Made by a program: the position numbers and the translations under genes. The notes under the pieces are model-generated. The model was not told where the DNA came from. It worked only from the letters and a program-made list of their open reading frames with translations, and did no database searches. DNA of 64,000 nucleotides from Streptomyces sp. SA15 (GTDB taxonomy: Bacteria; Actinomycetota; Actinomycetes; Streptomycetales; Streptomycetaceae): the NCBI RefSeq assembly GCF_002291145.1, contig NZ_NTGE01000074.1, forward strand, positions 54,358 through 118,357, read 5' to 3'. Numbering within the stretch: the stretch's first letter is position 1; every line of letters starts with the position of its first letter. Below are positions 1 through 7,635 of this stretch, piece after piece.

Positions 1-2
1 AT

Positions 3-401
3 GCCGCGTCGTCCCAGAAGCTGGGCTATCTCACGCCGGAGGAGTTCGGGTACGTCCTCGCCAAGCGTGCCCTGGTCTTCGGTGAGGATCCCTCGGTGTG
101 GTTCACCAGCCCGCAGGCCTACACGGCGTATGTCAAGGGCATGGCGCGGGCGCGGCAGGACGAGCAGCAGCCTCCGCTGACGGCGGCCGGGTGGGCGGGG
201 CGGCGGCGCTATGCGCGGGACCGGCGGCATGCGCCCGGGCCTCAGCCCGGGGTCCCCTATATGTTCAGTCCTGACGGCGGCGGCCATCTCCGCGTGTCTT
301 TTCCCTGCCCGACCTGTTATCAGCGGATCAGGGTGCCGGTGCGGGGGCGGGTGCGGGCGCGGTGTGCGTTGTGTCGGACGGTGTTGGAGTGTGACACGTA
401 A
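3..401 (+). CDS. Partial hypothetical protein with C-terminal zinc ribbon
   Basis: The reading frame is open from the window edge (frame 3) to a TAA at 399-401, so the true start lies upstream. The visible 132 residues start with a hydrophilic segment containing LGYLTPEEFGYVLAKRAL and end in a compact four-cysteine motif, CPTC then 15 residues then CALC, about 10 residues before the C-terminus. That pattern is a typical small zinc ribbon and may bind nucleic acid or protein. I do not recognise the family. A conserved Streptomyces hypothetical protein is likely. Confidence 0.6.
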   Translation, partial: AASSQKLGYLTPEEFGYVLAKRALVFGEDPSVWFTSPQAYTAYVKGMARARQDEQQPPLTAAGWAGRRRYARDRRHAPGPQPGVPYMFSPDGGGHLRVSFPCPTCYQRIRVPVRGRVRARCALCRTVLECDT

Positions 402-481
402 GTCGACACTGGGGACTCCGCTCCCAGACCGCTGGCCTGTGCCCACCGACCACCCGACTCGGTTGGCCAAGAAGTACCGCC

Positions 482-1387
482 TTACGCCCCGTACACCGGC
501 CCCGGCATCTCCGCCTCCTCCAACAGCTTCAGCACCGCCTCCCCCGCTTCCCTCGCCCCCCACCGCGTCCCCTTGTCGACCGTCGGTCCCGGGCGCCAGC
601 CCTCCATGACCGTGATCCGGCCGCCCTCCGCTTCGAAGACCCGGCCGGTGATGCCGGCGCTCGCCGGGGAGCCGAGCCAGACGACCAGGGGGGAGACGTT
701 CTCCGGGGCCATGGCGTCGAAGCCGGTGGTGGGTGCGGCCATAGTGTCGGCGAATGTGCGTTCGGTCATCCGGGTGCGGGCCGCGGGTGCGATCGCGTTG
801 ACCTGAACGCCGTATCGGGCCAGCTCTGCGGCCGCCACCAGCGTCAGACCGACGATCCCGGCTTTCGCCGCGCTGTAGTTGCCCTGCCCCACCGAGCCCA
901 GCAGCCCCGCTCCGCTGCTGGTGTTGACGATGCGCGCCTCGGGGGTGCGTCCCGCCTTGGCCTCGGCGCGCCAGTGCGCGGCGGCTTGTTTCAGGGGCAG
1001 GAAGTGTCCCTTGAGGTGGACGCGCAGGACGGCGTCCCAGTCGTCCTCGTCGAGGTTGACGAGCATCCGGTCGCGCAGGAAGCCGGCGTTGTTGACGAGG
1101 GTGTCGAGGCGGCCGTACGTCTCCAGGGCGGTGTGGATCAAGGATGCGGCGCCTTCGCTCGTCGCGATGTCGCCGCCGTGCGCGACCGCCTCGCCGCCCG
1201 CCGTGCGGATGGTGTCCACCACCTGCCCGGCGGGGCTGTCCGCGCCCGGTGTGCCGTCGAGGCCGACGCCGAGGTCGTTGACGACGAGCCGGGCGCCCTC
1301 GGCGGCGAACGCGAGGGCGTGGGCGCGGCCGAGGCCTCGGCCCGCGCCGGTGACGACGACGACCCTGCCTTCGCAGATTCCGCTCAT
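482..1387 (-). CDS. SDR oxidoreductase, Rv3548c-like, of the steroid C/D-ring cluster
   Basis: Short-chain dehydrogenase with the NAD(P)-binding TGAGRGLG motif near residue 13, NNAG near residue 98, a catalytic serine pair and YSAAK. It is about 300 aa, longer than a classical 250-aa SDR, with a C-terminal tail like the dehydrogenase domain of peroxisomal 17-beta-HSD4. Mycobacterial Rv3548c has this length and the same neighbour order. I chose ATG 1387 because AAGGAG lies 8 nt upstream. An in-frame ATG at 1393 would overlap the upstream stop as ATGA but leaves only 2 nt to the ribosome site. It is the distal gene of a two-gene unit. Its exact substrate in steroid ring catabolism is not known to me. 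Confidence 0.85.
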   Translation of the reverse strand: MSGICEGRVVVVTGAGRGLGRAHALAFAAEGARLVVNDLGVGLDGTPGADSPAGQVVDTIRTAGGEAVAHGGDIATSEGAASLIHTALETYGRLDTLVNNAGFLRDRMLVNLDEDDWDAVLRVHLKGHFLPLKQAAAHWRAEAKAGRTPEARIVNTSSGAGLLGSVGQGNYSAAKAGIVGLTLVAAAELARYGVQVNAIAPAARTRMTERTFADTMAAPTTGFDAMAPENVSPLVVWLGSPASAGITGRVFEAEGGRITVMEGWRPGPTVDKGTRWGAREAGEAVLKLLEEAEMPGPVYGA

Positions 1388-1389
1388 AT

Positions 1390-2160
1390 TCATGGCTCCT
1401 TGTCGGCGGTTGCCGCGTTGGCTTTTGCCGCGTTGGCGGTTGCCGCGTCCAGGAACGCCGGACGTTCCCCGCCGCCGTGCACGAGCAGGCTCGCCCCGCT
1501 GATGTAGGCGGCGGCGTCGGAGGCGAGGAAGACGGCGGCCGCGCCGACGTCGGCGGGTTCGGCGAGGCGGCCGAGCGGGACGGTGCGGGAGACGGCGGCG
1601 ATGCCGTCCTCGTCGCCGTAGTGGAGGTGGGACAGCTCGGTGCGGACCATGCCGACGACGAGGGTGTTGACGCGGATCTCCGGTGCCCATTCCACGGCCA
1701 TCGAGCGGGCGAGGTTCTCCAGACCCGCCTTGGCCGCTCCGTACGCCGCCGTCCCGGGCGACGGGCGGCTGCCGCTCACACTGCCGATCATCACGACGGC
1801 TCCCCGGGCCCGCTTCAGGTGCTCGTAGGCGGCGAGCGAGACCGTCAGTGGTGCGAGGAGGTTCAGCTCGACGACCCTGGTGTGCCGCTCGGCGTCGGTG
1901 TCGGCCAGCAGCCGGTAGGGGGCGCCGCCCGCGTTGTTGACGAGGACGTCCACCCGGGGCAGGGCGTCGAAGAAGCGGCGGACGGCTCCTGCGTCCCGTA
2001 CGTCCAACGGCATGAAGTCGGTCTTCTCCACCGGCGCCTCCGGTGGGCGGCGCGCGCAGATCACGACCTGGGCGCCCGCGCGCGCGAAGGAGCGCGCGAT
2101 CCCGGCTCCGACCCCGCGGGTGCCGCCGGTGACGACGGCGACCTTCCCGTCCAGCTCCAT
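1390..2160 (-). CDS. SDR oxidoreductase, Rv3549c-like
   Basis: 256-aa classical SDR. It shows TGGTRGVG at residues 11-18 for cofactor binding, NNAGG, a catalytic serine in IGSVSG and the YGAAK catalytic tyrosine and lysine. The C-terminal VHGGGE segment fits the family. It is transcribed divergently from echA20 across a 55-bp gap holding a candidate KstR2 operator, and its ATG follows AAAGG with a 9-nt spacer. It precedes the Rv3548c-like SDR, so the pair is probably one transcript. This order (two SDRs facing echA20, ipdA, ipdB, ipdC) matches the KstR2 regulon of Mycobacterium tuberculosis. The specific reaction is unassigned. Confidence 0.85.
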   Translation of the reverse strand: MELDGKVAVVTGGTRGVGAGIARSFARAGAQVVICARRPPEAPVEKTDFMPLDVRDAGAVRRFFDALPRVDVLVNNAGGAPYRLLADTDAERHTRVVELNLLAPLTVSLAAYEHLKRARGAVVMIGSVSGSRPSPGTAAYGAAKAGLENLARSMAVEWAPEIRVNTLVVGMVRTELSHLHYGDEDGIAAVSRTVPLGRLAEPADVGAAAVFLASDAAAYISGASLLVHGGGERPAFLDAATANAAKANAATADKEP

Positions 2161-2165
2161 TCGCT

Positions 2166-2205
2166 GCTACCTTTCCACCTAACAAACGTTTGGTGGAAAG
2201 GTAGC
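2166..2205. promoter_or_regulatory. 40-bp inverted repeat with KstR2-type operator between divergent promoters
   Basis: Bases 2166-2205 form an inverted repeat matching at 17 of 20 positions per arm. The outer 14 bases of each arm (GCTACCTTTCCACC and its complement) are perfect. The core 2181-2194 reads AACAAACGTTTGGT and fits the mycobacterial KstR2 consensus AnCAAGnnCTTGnT with two substitutions. A sister site lies at 8439-8456. The arms also place the same AAAGG ribosome site in front of both divergent start codons. The operator role is inferred from motif and context. Confidence 0.7.
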
Positions 2206-2215
2206 TGATGCGCCC

Positions 2216-2992
2216 ATGGGTGTCTCCACCTCGTCCCCGGGAAAGGGGATTTCCGTCTCCTCCCCGGCTGCCGGGGTTTGCGTCGTCACGGTCGACTTCC
2301 CGCCGGTGAACGCGCTGCCGGTGGACGGCTGGTTCGCGCTGGCCGACGCCGTGCGCGCGGCCGGCCGGGACGCGGGGGTGCGGTGCGTGGTGCTGGCCGC
2401 CGAGGGGCGGGGGTTCAACGCGGGCGTGGACATCAAGGAGATCCAGGCGCGGGGGCAGGGGGCGCTGGTCGGCGCCAACCGCGGCTGCTTCGAGGCCTTC
2501 GCGGCGGTGTACGAGTGCGAGGTGCCGGTGGTGGCGGCGGTGCAGGGCTTCTGTCTGGGCGGCGGCATCGGGCTGGTGGGGAACGCGGACGTGGTCGTGG
2601 CGAGCGAGGACGCCACCTTCGGGCTGCCGGAGCTGGACCGGGGAGCGCTGGGTGCCGCCACGCATCTGGCCCGGCTGGTCCCGCAGCACCTGATGCGGGC
2701 GCTGTACTACACCTCGCGCCGCGCGAGCGCGGCCGAGCTGCACGCGCACGGGTCGGTGTGGCGGGTGGTGCCGCGTGACGGACTACGGGCGGCCGCGCTG
2801 GAGCTGGCCGGCGAGATCGCCGCGAAGGACGGGGAATTGGTCCGCCTGGCCAAGGCCGCCATCAACGGCATCGATCCGGTGGACGTGCGCCGCAGCTACC
2901 GCTTCGAGCAGGGCTTCACCTTCGAGGCCGGCCTCAGCGGCGTGGCCGACCGGGTCCGCGACAGCTTCGGAAGGGAGCGTGCGGGTGACTGA
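2216..2992 (+). CDS. echA20: Enoyl-CoA hydratase/isomerase family protein EchA20
   Basis: 258-aa crotonase-fold protein. The oxyanion-hole segments are visible as GFNAGVDIKEI (about residues 67-77) and CLGGGIGL. VTVDFPPVNALP at the N-terminus is typical of EchA20. In M. tuberculosis EchA20 hydrolyses ring D of the indene-dione carboxyl-CoA intermediate made from cholesterol, feeding IpdAB. The gene is first in the operon echA20-ipdA-ipdB-ipdC and overlaps ipdA by 8 bases. ATG 2216 lies 14 nt after AAAGG, a long spacer. The operator palindrome sits directly upstream, so KstR2-type repression is likely. Confidence 0.87.
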   Translation: MGVSTSSPGKGISVSSPAAGVCVVTVDFPPVNALPVDGWFALADAVRAAGRDAGVRCVVLAAEGRGFNAGVDIKEIQARGQGALVGANRGCFEAFAAVYECEVPVVAAVQGFCLGGGIGLVGNADVVVASEDATFGLPELDRGALGAATHLARLVPQHLMRALYYTSRRASAAELHAHGSVWRVVPRDGLRAAALELAGEIAAKDGELVRLAKAAINGIDPVDVRRSYRFEQGFTFEAGLSGVADRVRDSFGRERAGD

Positions 2993-3821
2993 CAAGACGA
3001 TGACCGCCGACGAGGCCGTCTCCCGGCTGGAGAGCGGCATGACCCTCGGCATCGGCGGCTGGGGCTCCCGCCGCAAGCCGATGGCCCTGGTCAGGGCGCT
3101 GCTCCGGTCGCAGATCACCGACCTCACCCTCGTGTCGTACGGCGGCCCGGACGTCGGCATGCTCGCCGCGGCCGGACGCGTACGGCGGCTGGTCACGCCC
3201 TTCGTCACCCTCGACTCGATCCCGCTCGAACCGCACTACCGCGCGGCGCGCGAGCGGGGGGCCTTCGAGCTGATGGAGATCGACGAGGCGATGTTCATGT
3301 GGGGCCTGCACGCGGCCGCGAACCGGCTGCCCTTCCTGCCGGTGCGGGCCGGGATCGGTTCGGACGTGATGCGGGTCAACCCGGGCCTGCGGACGGTGAC
3401 TTCGCCGTACGAGGACGGGGAGACGTTCGTGGCCATGCCGGCGTTGCGGATGGATGCGGCGCTGGTGCACGTGAACCGCGCGGACCGGCAGGGCAACGGC
3501 CAGTATCTGGGCCCGGACCCGTACTTCGACGACTTGTTCTGCGAGGCGGCTCACGCCGCGTACGTCTCCTGCGAGCGGATCGTGGACACGGCGGAGCTGA
3601 CGAAGGAGGCCGCGCCGCAGACCCTGCTGATCAAGCGCCACACGGTCACGGGGGTCGTCGAGGCACCGAGCGGCGCGCACTTCACGTCCTGCGCGCCCGA
3701 CTACGGCCGGGACGAGGCGTTCCAGAAGCGGTACGCGACCACGCCCTGGGCTCAGTTCGCGGCGCGGTTCCTGGGCGGAGACGAACAGGCGTACCAATCG
3801 GCGATCAGGGAGGTGACATGA
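2985..3821 (+). CDS. ipdA: Steroid ring-cleaving hydrolase subunit IpdA (CoA-transferase fold)
   Basis: 278-aa protein of the class I CoA-transferase alpha fold, with GIGGWGSRRKPM near the N-terminus. In mycobacteria IpdA and IpdB form a heterotetramer that, despite its fold, hydrolyses the carbocyclic ring of COCHEA-CoA rather than moving CoA. The glutamates in EIDEAMF (about residues 98-104) are candidates for the catalytic one; I have not aligned this. The GTG start at 2985 is chosen because GGGAG lies about 8 nt upstream and translation would couple to echA20 through the 8-base overlap. It ends in an ATGA overlap with ipdB. Confidence 0.88.
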   Translation: MTDKTMTADEAVSRLESGMTLGIGGWGSRRKPMALVRALLRSQITDLTLVSYGGPDVGMLAAAGRVRRLVTPFVTLDSIPLEPHYRAARERGAFELMEIDEAMFMWGLHAAANRLPFLPVRAGIGSDVMRVNPGLRTVTSPYEDGETFVAMPALRMDAALVHVNRADRQGNGQYLGPDPYFDDLFCEAAHAAYVSCERIVDTAELTKEAAPQTLLIKRHTVTGVVEAPSGAHFTSCAPDYGRDEAFQKRYATTPWAQFAARFLGGDEQAYQSAIREVT

Positions 3822-4537
3822 AGGGGGTCACCCGCGCCGAGTACTGCGTGATCGCCTGCGCCGAGGCCTGGCGCGACGCCGGGGAGATCCTCGCGAGCCC
3901 CATGGGCCTGATCCCGTCCATCGGCGCCCGCCTGGCCCGGCGCACCTTCGCGCCGGATCTGCTGCTGACCGACGGCGAGGCGCTGCTCGTCGGCCCCGAC
4001 GGCACCGTCGAGGGCTGGCTGCCCTACCGGCAGCATCTGGCCCTGGTCACCGGCGGCCGACGGCACGTGATGATGGGCGCGAGCCAGATCGACCGGTACG
4101 GCAACCAGAACATCTCCTGCGTCGGCGACTGGGCGCGGCCGAAGCGGCAGCTGCTCGGGGTGCGCGGGGCACCGGTCAACACCCTGAACCATCCGACCAG
4201 TTACTGGATCCCCAGGCACTCCCGGCGGGTCTTCGTCGAGCAGGTCGACATGGTGTGCGGAGTGGGGTACGACCGCGCTGCCGGCGCGCGTCATCACCGC
4301 ATCCCGCGCGTCGTCTCCGACCTCGGCGTCTTCGACTTCGCCACCCCGGACCACGCGATGCGGCTGGCCTCCCTCCATCCCGGGGTGAGTGTCGAGAAGG
4401 TCAGGGAGGCGACGGGATTCACGCTCGAAGTCCCGGACGAGGTGCCGTACACCCGCGAACCGACAGCCGAGGAGCAGCGCCTGATCCGCGAGGTGATCGA
4501 TCCGGAGAACACCCGCGCGCGTGAGGTGGCGGACTGA
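3818..4537 (+). CDS. ipdB: Steroid ring-cleaving hydrolase subunit IpdB
   Basis: 239-aa partner of IpdA, class I CoA-transferase beta fold. The segment SPMGLIPSIGARLARRTFAPDLLLTDGEA is typical, here read across residues 27-55. ATG 3818 overlaps the ipdA stop as ATGA, as expected for equimolar subunits. Known role of the family: ring-opening hydrolysis of the last carbocyclic ring of cholesterol as a CoA thioester. The gene ends at a duplicated TGATG junction before ipdC, described separately. Confidence 0.88.
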   Translation: MKGVTRAEYCVIACAEAWRDAGEILASPMGLIPSIGARLARRTFAPDLLLTDGEALLVGPDGTVEGWLPYRQHLALVTGGRRHVMMGASQIDRYGNQNISCVGDWARPKRQLLGVRGAPVNTLNHPTSYWIPRHSRRVFVEQVDMVCGVGYDRAAGARHHRIPRVVSDLGVFDFATPDHAMRLASLHPGVSVEKVREATGFTLEVPDEVPYTREPTAEEQRLIREVIDPENTRAREVAD

Positions 4538-4555
4538 TGGAGGCGGACTGATGGA
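4528..4555 (+). repeat. Tandem 14-bp duplication creating a minicistron at the ipdB-ipdC junction
   Basis: GGCGGACTGATGGA occurs twice in direct tandem, at 4528-4541 and 4542-4555. Each copy carries a TGATG stop/start junction. The first ATG (4537) now reads only Met-Glu-Ala-Asp before a TGA at 4549-4551, which itself overlaps the ipdC ATG at 4551. Fourteen is not a multiple of three, so the first ATG cannot serve ipdC. Confidence 0.9.
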
Positions 4556-5600
4556 GACCGCGCTCACCCGGCTGGTCGGCGTCCGCCACCCGATCGTGCA
4601 GACCGGGATGGGCTGGGTGGCGGGCCCGCGCCTGGTCGCGGCGACGGCGAACGCGGGCGCGCTGGGCATCCTGGCCTCCGCGACGATGCCCCTGGACCGG
4701 CTGCGCGAGGCGATACGTGAGGTCGCCTCGCGCACGGACGCGCCGTTCGGCGTGAATCTGCGGGCGGACGCGGCGGACGCCGGCGACCGGGTGCGGATCA
4801 TGATCGAGGAGGGGGTACGGGTCGCGTCCTTCGCCCTCGCGCCCTCCCCCGAGCTGATCGCCGAGCTCAAGGACGCGGGGATCGTCGTCATCCCCTCCGT
4901 CGGCGCCCGGCGGCATGCCGAGAAGGTAGCGGCATGGGGCGCGGACGCGGTGATCGTGCAGGGCGGCGAGGGCGGCGGGCACACCGGCGAGGTGGCCACG
5001 ACGGTCCTGCTGCCGCAGGTCGTGGACGCGGTGCGGATACCGGTCGTGGCGGCGGGCGGCTTCTTCGACGGGCGGGGCCTGGTCGCGGCGCTCGCCTACG
5101 GGGCGGCGGGCGTCGCCATGGGCACGCGGTTCCTGCTCACCTCGGACTCGACGGTGCCGAACGCGGTGAAGGAGCGGTATCTGGCGGCGACGGTGAAGGA
5201 CGTGACGGTAACGCGGGCGGTCGACGGTCTGCCGCACCGCATGCTGCGTACGGAACTGGTGGCCTCCCTGGAGAACTCCGGCCGCACGCGAGCCCTGTTT
5301 CAGGCCGTCCGCAGGGCGGCCGGTTACCGGAAGCTGTCCGGCACAAGCTGGCGTCGGTTGCTCGAGGACGGCCGGTCGCTCAAGCACGGCAAGGACCTGA
5401 CCTGGAGCCAGGTCCTGCTCGCCGCCAACACGCCGATGCTGCTGAAGTCCGCGATGGTGGACGGCCGTACGGATCTCGGTGTCATGGCCTCCGGGCAGGT
5501 CGCCGGGGTGATCGACGACCTGCCGTCGTGCGTGGAGCTGGTGGAGCGGATCATGAAGGAGGCGGAGGAGGTCCGAGCGAGGCTCAGGCCCTCTCCATGA
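4551..5600 (+). CDS. ipdC: Nitronate monooxygenase-like flavoprotein IpdC
   Basis: 349-aa FMN-dependent TIM barrel of the nitronate monooxygenase/2-nitropropane dioxygenase family. Visible are HPIVQTGMGWVAGPRL at the N-terminus, GGEGGGHTGE and the phosphate-binding stretch AAGGFFDGRGL followed by GAAGVAMGTRFL. In mycobacteria ipdC (Rv3553) lies in the same position and is needed for breakdown of the bicyclic propionate intermediate; its precise redox step is less certain to me. ATG 4551 overlaps the stop of a five-codon minicistron. A longer in-frame version from 4521 would overlap ipdB heavily and is less likely. Confidence 0.86.
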   Translation: METALTRLVGVRHPIVQTGMGWVAGPRLVAATANAGALGILASATMPLDRLREAIREVASRTDAPFGVNLRADAADAGDRVRIMIEEGVRVASFALAPSPELIAELKDAGIVVIPSVGARRHAEKVAAWGADAVIVQGGEGGGHTGEVATTVLLPQVVDAVRIPVVAAGGFFDGRGLVAALAYGAAGVAMGTRFLLTSDSTVPNAVKERYLAATVKDVTVTRAVDGLPHRMLRTELVASLENSGRTRALFQAVRRAAGYRKLSGTSWRRLLEDGRSLKHGKDLTWSQVLLAANTPMLLKSAMVDGRTDLGVMASGQVAGVIDDLPSCVELVERIMKEAEEVRARLRPSP

Positions 5601-5611
5601 GACTCACAGCA

Positions 5612-5691
5612 AGTGGGGTGGTCGCGCCGTCGTCGCCGTCACAGCCTTTCGATGATCGTCACGTTCGCCTGGCCGCCGCCCTCGCACATCG
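5612..5691 (-). pseudogene. Duplicated 3-prime end of the thiolase gene
   Basis: Bases 5612-5691 repeat 5779-5858 with 3 mismatches in 80. The 5779-5858 copy is the real end of fadA6 plus about 27 bases downstream. Read on the minus strand, the extra copy still spells CEGGGQANVTIIERL and a stop, against CEGGGQANVTIIEGL in the gene. The 87 bases between the copies contain two small hairpins. It looks like a recombination scar or the last trace of a second thiolase. Confidence 0.85.
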
Positions 5692-5805
5692 GCACCATCC
5701 CCAACGGCCCCCTCGCACTGCTCGGCCCCTGAGGGGCCTCACAGGCTTCGGGAGCCTGCGCCGGACTCCGTCCGCCGTAGTGGGGTGGTCGCGCCGTCGC
5801 CGCCG

Positions 5806-6963
5806 TCACAGCCCCTCGATGATCGTCACGTTCGCCTGGCCGCCGCCCTCGCACATCGTCTGCAGCCCGAACCGGCCGCCGGTGCGCTCCAGTTCGTGCA
5901 GCAGGGTCGTCATCAGCTTCGCGCCCGTCGCGCCCAGCGGATGCCCGAGCGCGATCGCGCCGCCGTTGACGTTGACCTTCTCCGGATCCGCTCCCGTCTC
6001 CTTCAGCCAGGCCAGGACGACCGGCGCGAAGGCCTCGTTGATCTCGACGAGGTCGATGTCGTCGATCGACAGGCCGGTCTTCTTCAGCGCGTGGGCGGTG
6101 GCGGGGATGGGGGCCGTCAGCATGCGGATGGGGTCCTCGCCGCGCACCGACAGATGGTGCACACGCGCGCGGGGCCGCAGCCCGTGCTCGCGCACCGCCC
6201 GCTCCGAGGCCAGCAGCATCGCCGCCGCGCCGTCGGAGACCTGCGAGGAGCAGGCGGCCGTGATCGTGCCGCCGTCGATGACCGGCTTCAGCCCGGCCAT
6301 CTTCTCCAGGGAGGTGTCCCGGCGCGGCCCTTCGTCGACGGCGACCTCCCCATGGGCCACGGTCTCCCGCTCGAAGCGCCCCTCGTCGATCGCCCGCAGC
6401 GCCCGCCGGTGCGAGCGCAACGCGAACTCCTCCTGGTCCTGCCGGCTGATCCCCCACTTCGCGGCGATCATCTCGGCGCCGACGAACTGGTTCACCGCCC
6501 GGTCCCCGTACCGCGCCCGCCAGCCCTCGCTGCCCGCGAAGGGGCCCTCCGTGAAGCCCAGCGGCTCGGCGGCCTGCCGGGTCGCGAAGGCGATCGGGAT
6601 CTGTGACATGTTCTGCACGCCCCCGGCGACCACCAGGTCCTGCGTGCCGGAGAGCACGCCCTGTGCCGCGAAGTGCACGGCCTGCTGGGAGGAGCCGCAC
6701 TGCCGGTCCACCGTCACGCCCGGCACCTCCTCGGGCAGTCCGGCCGCCAGCCAGCAGGTCCGCGCGATGTCCCCGGCCTGCGGCCCCACGGTGTCCAGGC
6801 AGCCGAAGACGACGTCCTCCACGGCGCCCGGATCGACGCCGGCCCGCGCGACCAGTTCCTTCAGCACGTGCGCGCCCAGGTCGGCCGGATGGACCCCGCT
6901 GAGTCCTCCCCCGCGCCGCCCCACGGGCGTACGGACCGCTTCGACGATGTAGGCCTCGGCCAT
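5806..6963 (-). CDS. fadA6: Acetyl-CoA acyltransferase (thiolase) FadA6
   Basis: 385-aa thiolase II family enzyme. The nucleophilic Cys89 lies in DRQCGSSQQA, His341 in ALGHPLGATG, and the second catalytic Cys371 in MCEGGGQAN. In the cholesterol pathway FadA6 performs thiolysis of a beta-keto-CoA produced after IpdAB opens the last ring. The gene is third in the minus-strand unit ipdF-kstR2-fadA6, 35 bases after kstR2. It faces ipdC, and the intergenic DNA between them contains a duplicated copy of its own 3-prime end. Confidence 0.88.
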   Translation of the reverse strand: MAEAYIVEAVRTPVGRRGGGLSGVHPADLGAHVLKELVARAGVDPGAVEDVVFGCLDTVGPQAGDIARTCWLAAGLPEEVPGVTVDRQCGSSQQAVHFAAQGVLSGTQDLVVAGGVQNMSQIPIAFATRQAAEPLGFTEGPFAGSEGWRARYGDRAVNQFVGAEMIAAKWGISRQDQEEFALRSHRRALRAIDEGRFERETVAHGEVAVDEGPRRDTSLEKMAGLKPVIDGGTITAACSSQVSDGAAAMLLASERAVREHGLRPRARVHHLSVRGEDPIRMLTAPIPATAHALKKTGLSIDDIDLVEINEAFAPVVLAWLKETGADPEKVNVNGGAIALGHPLGATGAKLMTTLLHELERTGGRFGLQTMCEGGGQANVTIIEGL

Positions 6964-6998
6964 GGCGACTCCCCAGACTCGTCAGACTCGTCAATGAG

Positions 6999-7610
6999 TT
7001 ACGTGCGTACGGCGATCCCGTCCAGCACCATCGACAGGTACTGCCGGGCGATCTCCTCCGGGCTGTGCTGTCCGCCGGGCCGGTACCAGGACGCGGCGAC
7101 CCACACGGTGTCGCGTACGAACCGGTAGGTGAGCCGGACGTCGAGGTCGGCCCGGAACACCTCGGCGGCGACTCCGCGCTCCAGCGTGGACAGCCATGCC
7201 TTCTCGAACTTGCGCTGCGACTCGGCGAGGAACGCGAACCGCTCCTGCGCGACCAGCTGCTTGCTCTCCTTCTGGTAGATCGCTACTGCGGCGCGGTGCC
7301 GGTCGATCTCCCGGAACGACTCGGTGACCAGGGCTTCGAGGGTCTCGCGGGGCCCGAGTTCGGCGCCCAGGACGGCGTCGTAGCCGCCCCAGAGCTCGTC
7401 GAGGAAGGTCCGCAGGATCTCCTCCAGCATCGACTCCTTGGAGTCGAAGTGGTAGTAGAGGCTGCCCGCGAGCATGCCCGCGTGGTCCGCGATCTTGCGC
7501 ACGGTCGTGGCGTTGTAGCCCTGCTCGGCGAAGACCTCGGCGGCGGTGTCGAGGAGCTCGCGACGGCGGGCGGGCGTGGCGGTCACCTGGGGGTTCTTCT
7601 TGGTCGGCAC
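6999..7610 (-). CDS. kstR2: TetR-family repressor KstR2
   Basis: 203-aa TetR regulator with an N-terminal helix-turn-helix (residues about 12-58, including TVRKIADHAGMLAGSLYYHF) and a variable helical ligand domain. Position between fadA6 and ipdF is the same as KstR2 (Rv3557c), which in mycobacteria is released from DNA by the CoA thioester of the bicyclic propionate HIP. The GTG start at 7610 has no close ribosome site. CACAAT lies 6 nt upstream, which could be a -10 element giving a leaderless message. An 11-codon frame starting at 7618 overlaps this start. Predicted to bind 2166-2205 and 8439-8456. Confidence 0.82.
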   Translation of the reverse strand: MPTKKNPQVTATPARRRELLDTAAEVFAEQGYNATTVRKIADHAGMLAGSLYYHFDSKESMLEEILRTFLDELWGGYDAVLGAELGPRETLEALVTESFREIDRHRAAVAIYQKESKQLVAQERFAFLAESQRKFEKAWLSTLERGVAAEVFRADLDVRLTYRFVRDTVWVAASWYRPGGQHSPEEIARQYLSMVLDGIAVRT

Positions 7611-7635
7611 GGGTCCATTGTGGTCCTAGGTGCTC

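Noticed and set aside
5692..5778. Small gene between the two thiolase-end copies
   Set aside because: Only 87 bases with hairpins and no start with a ribosome site.
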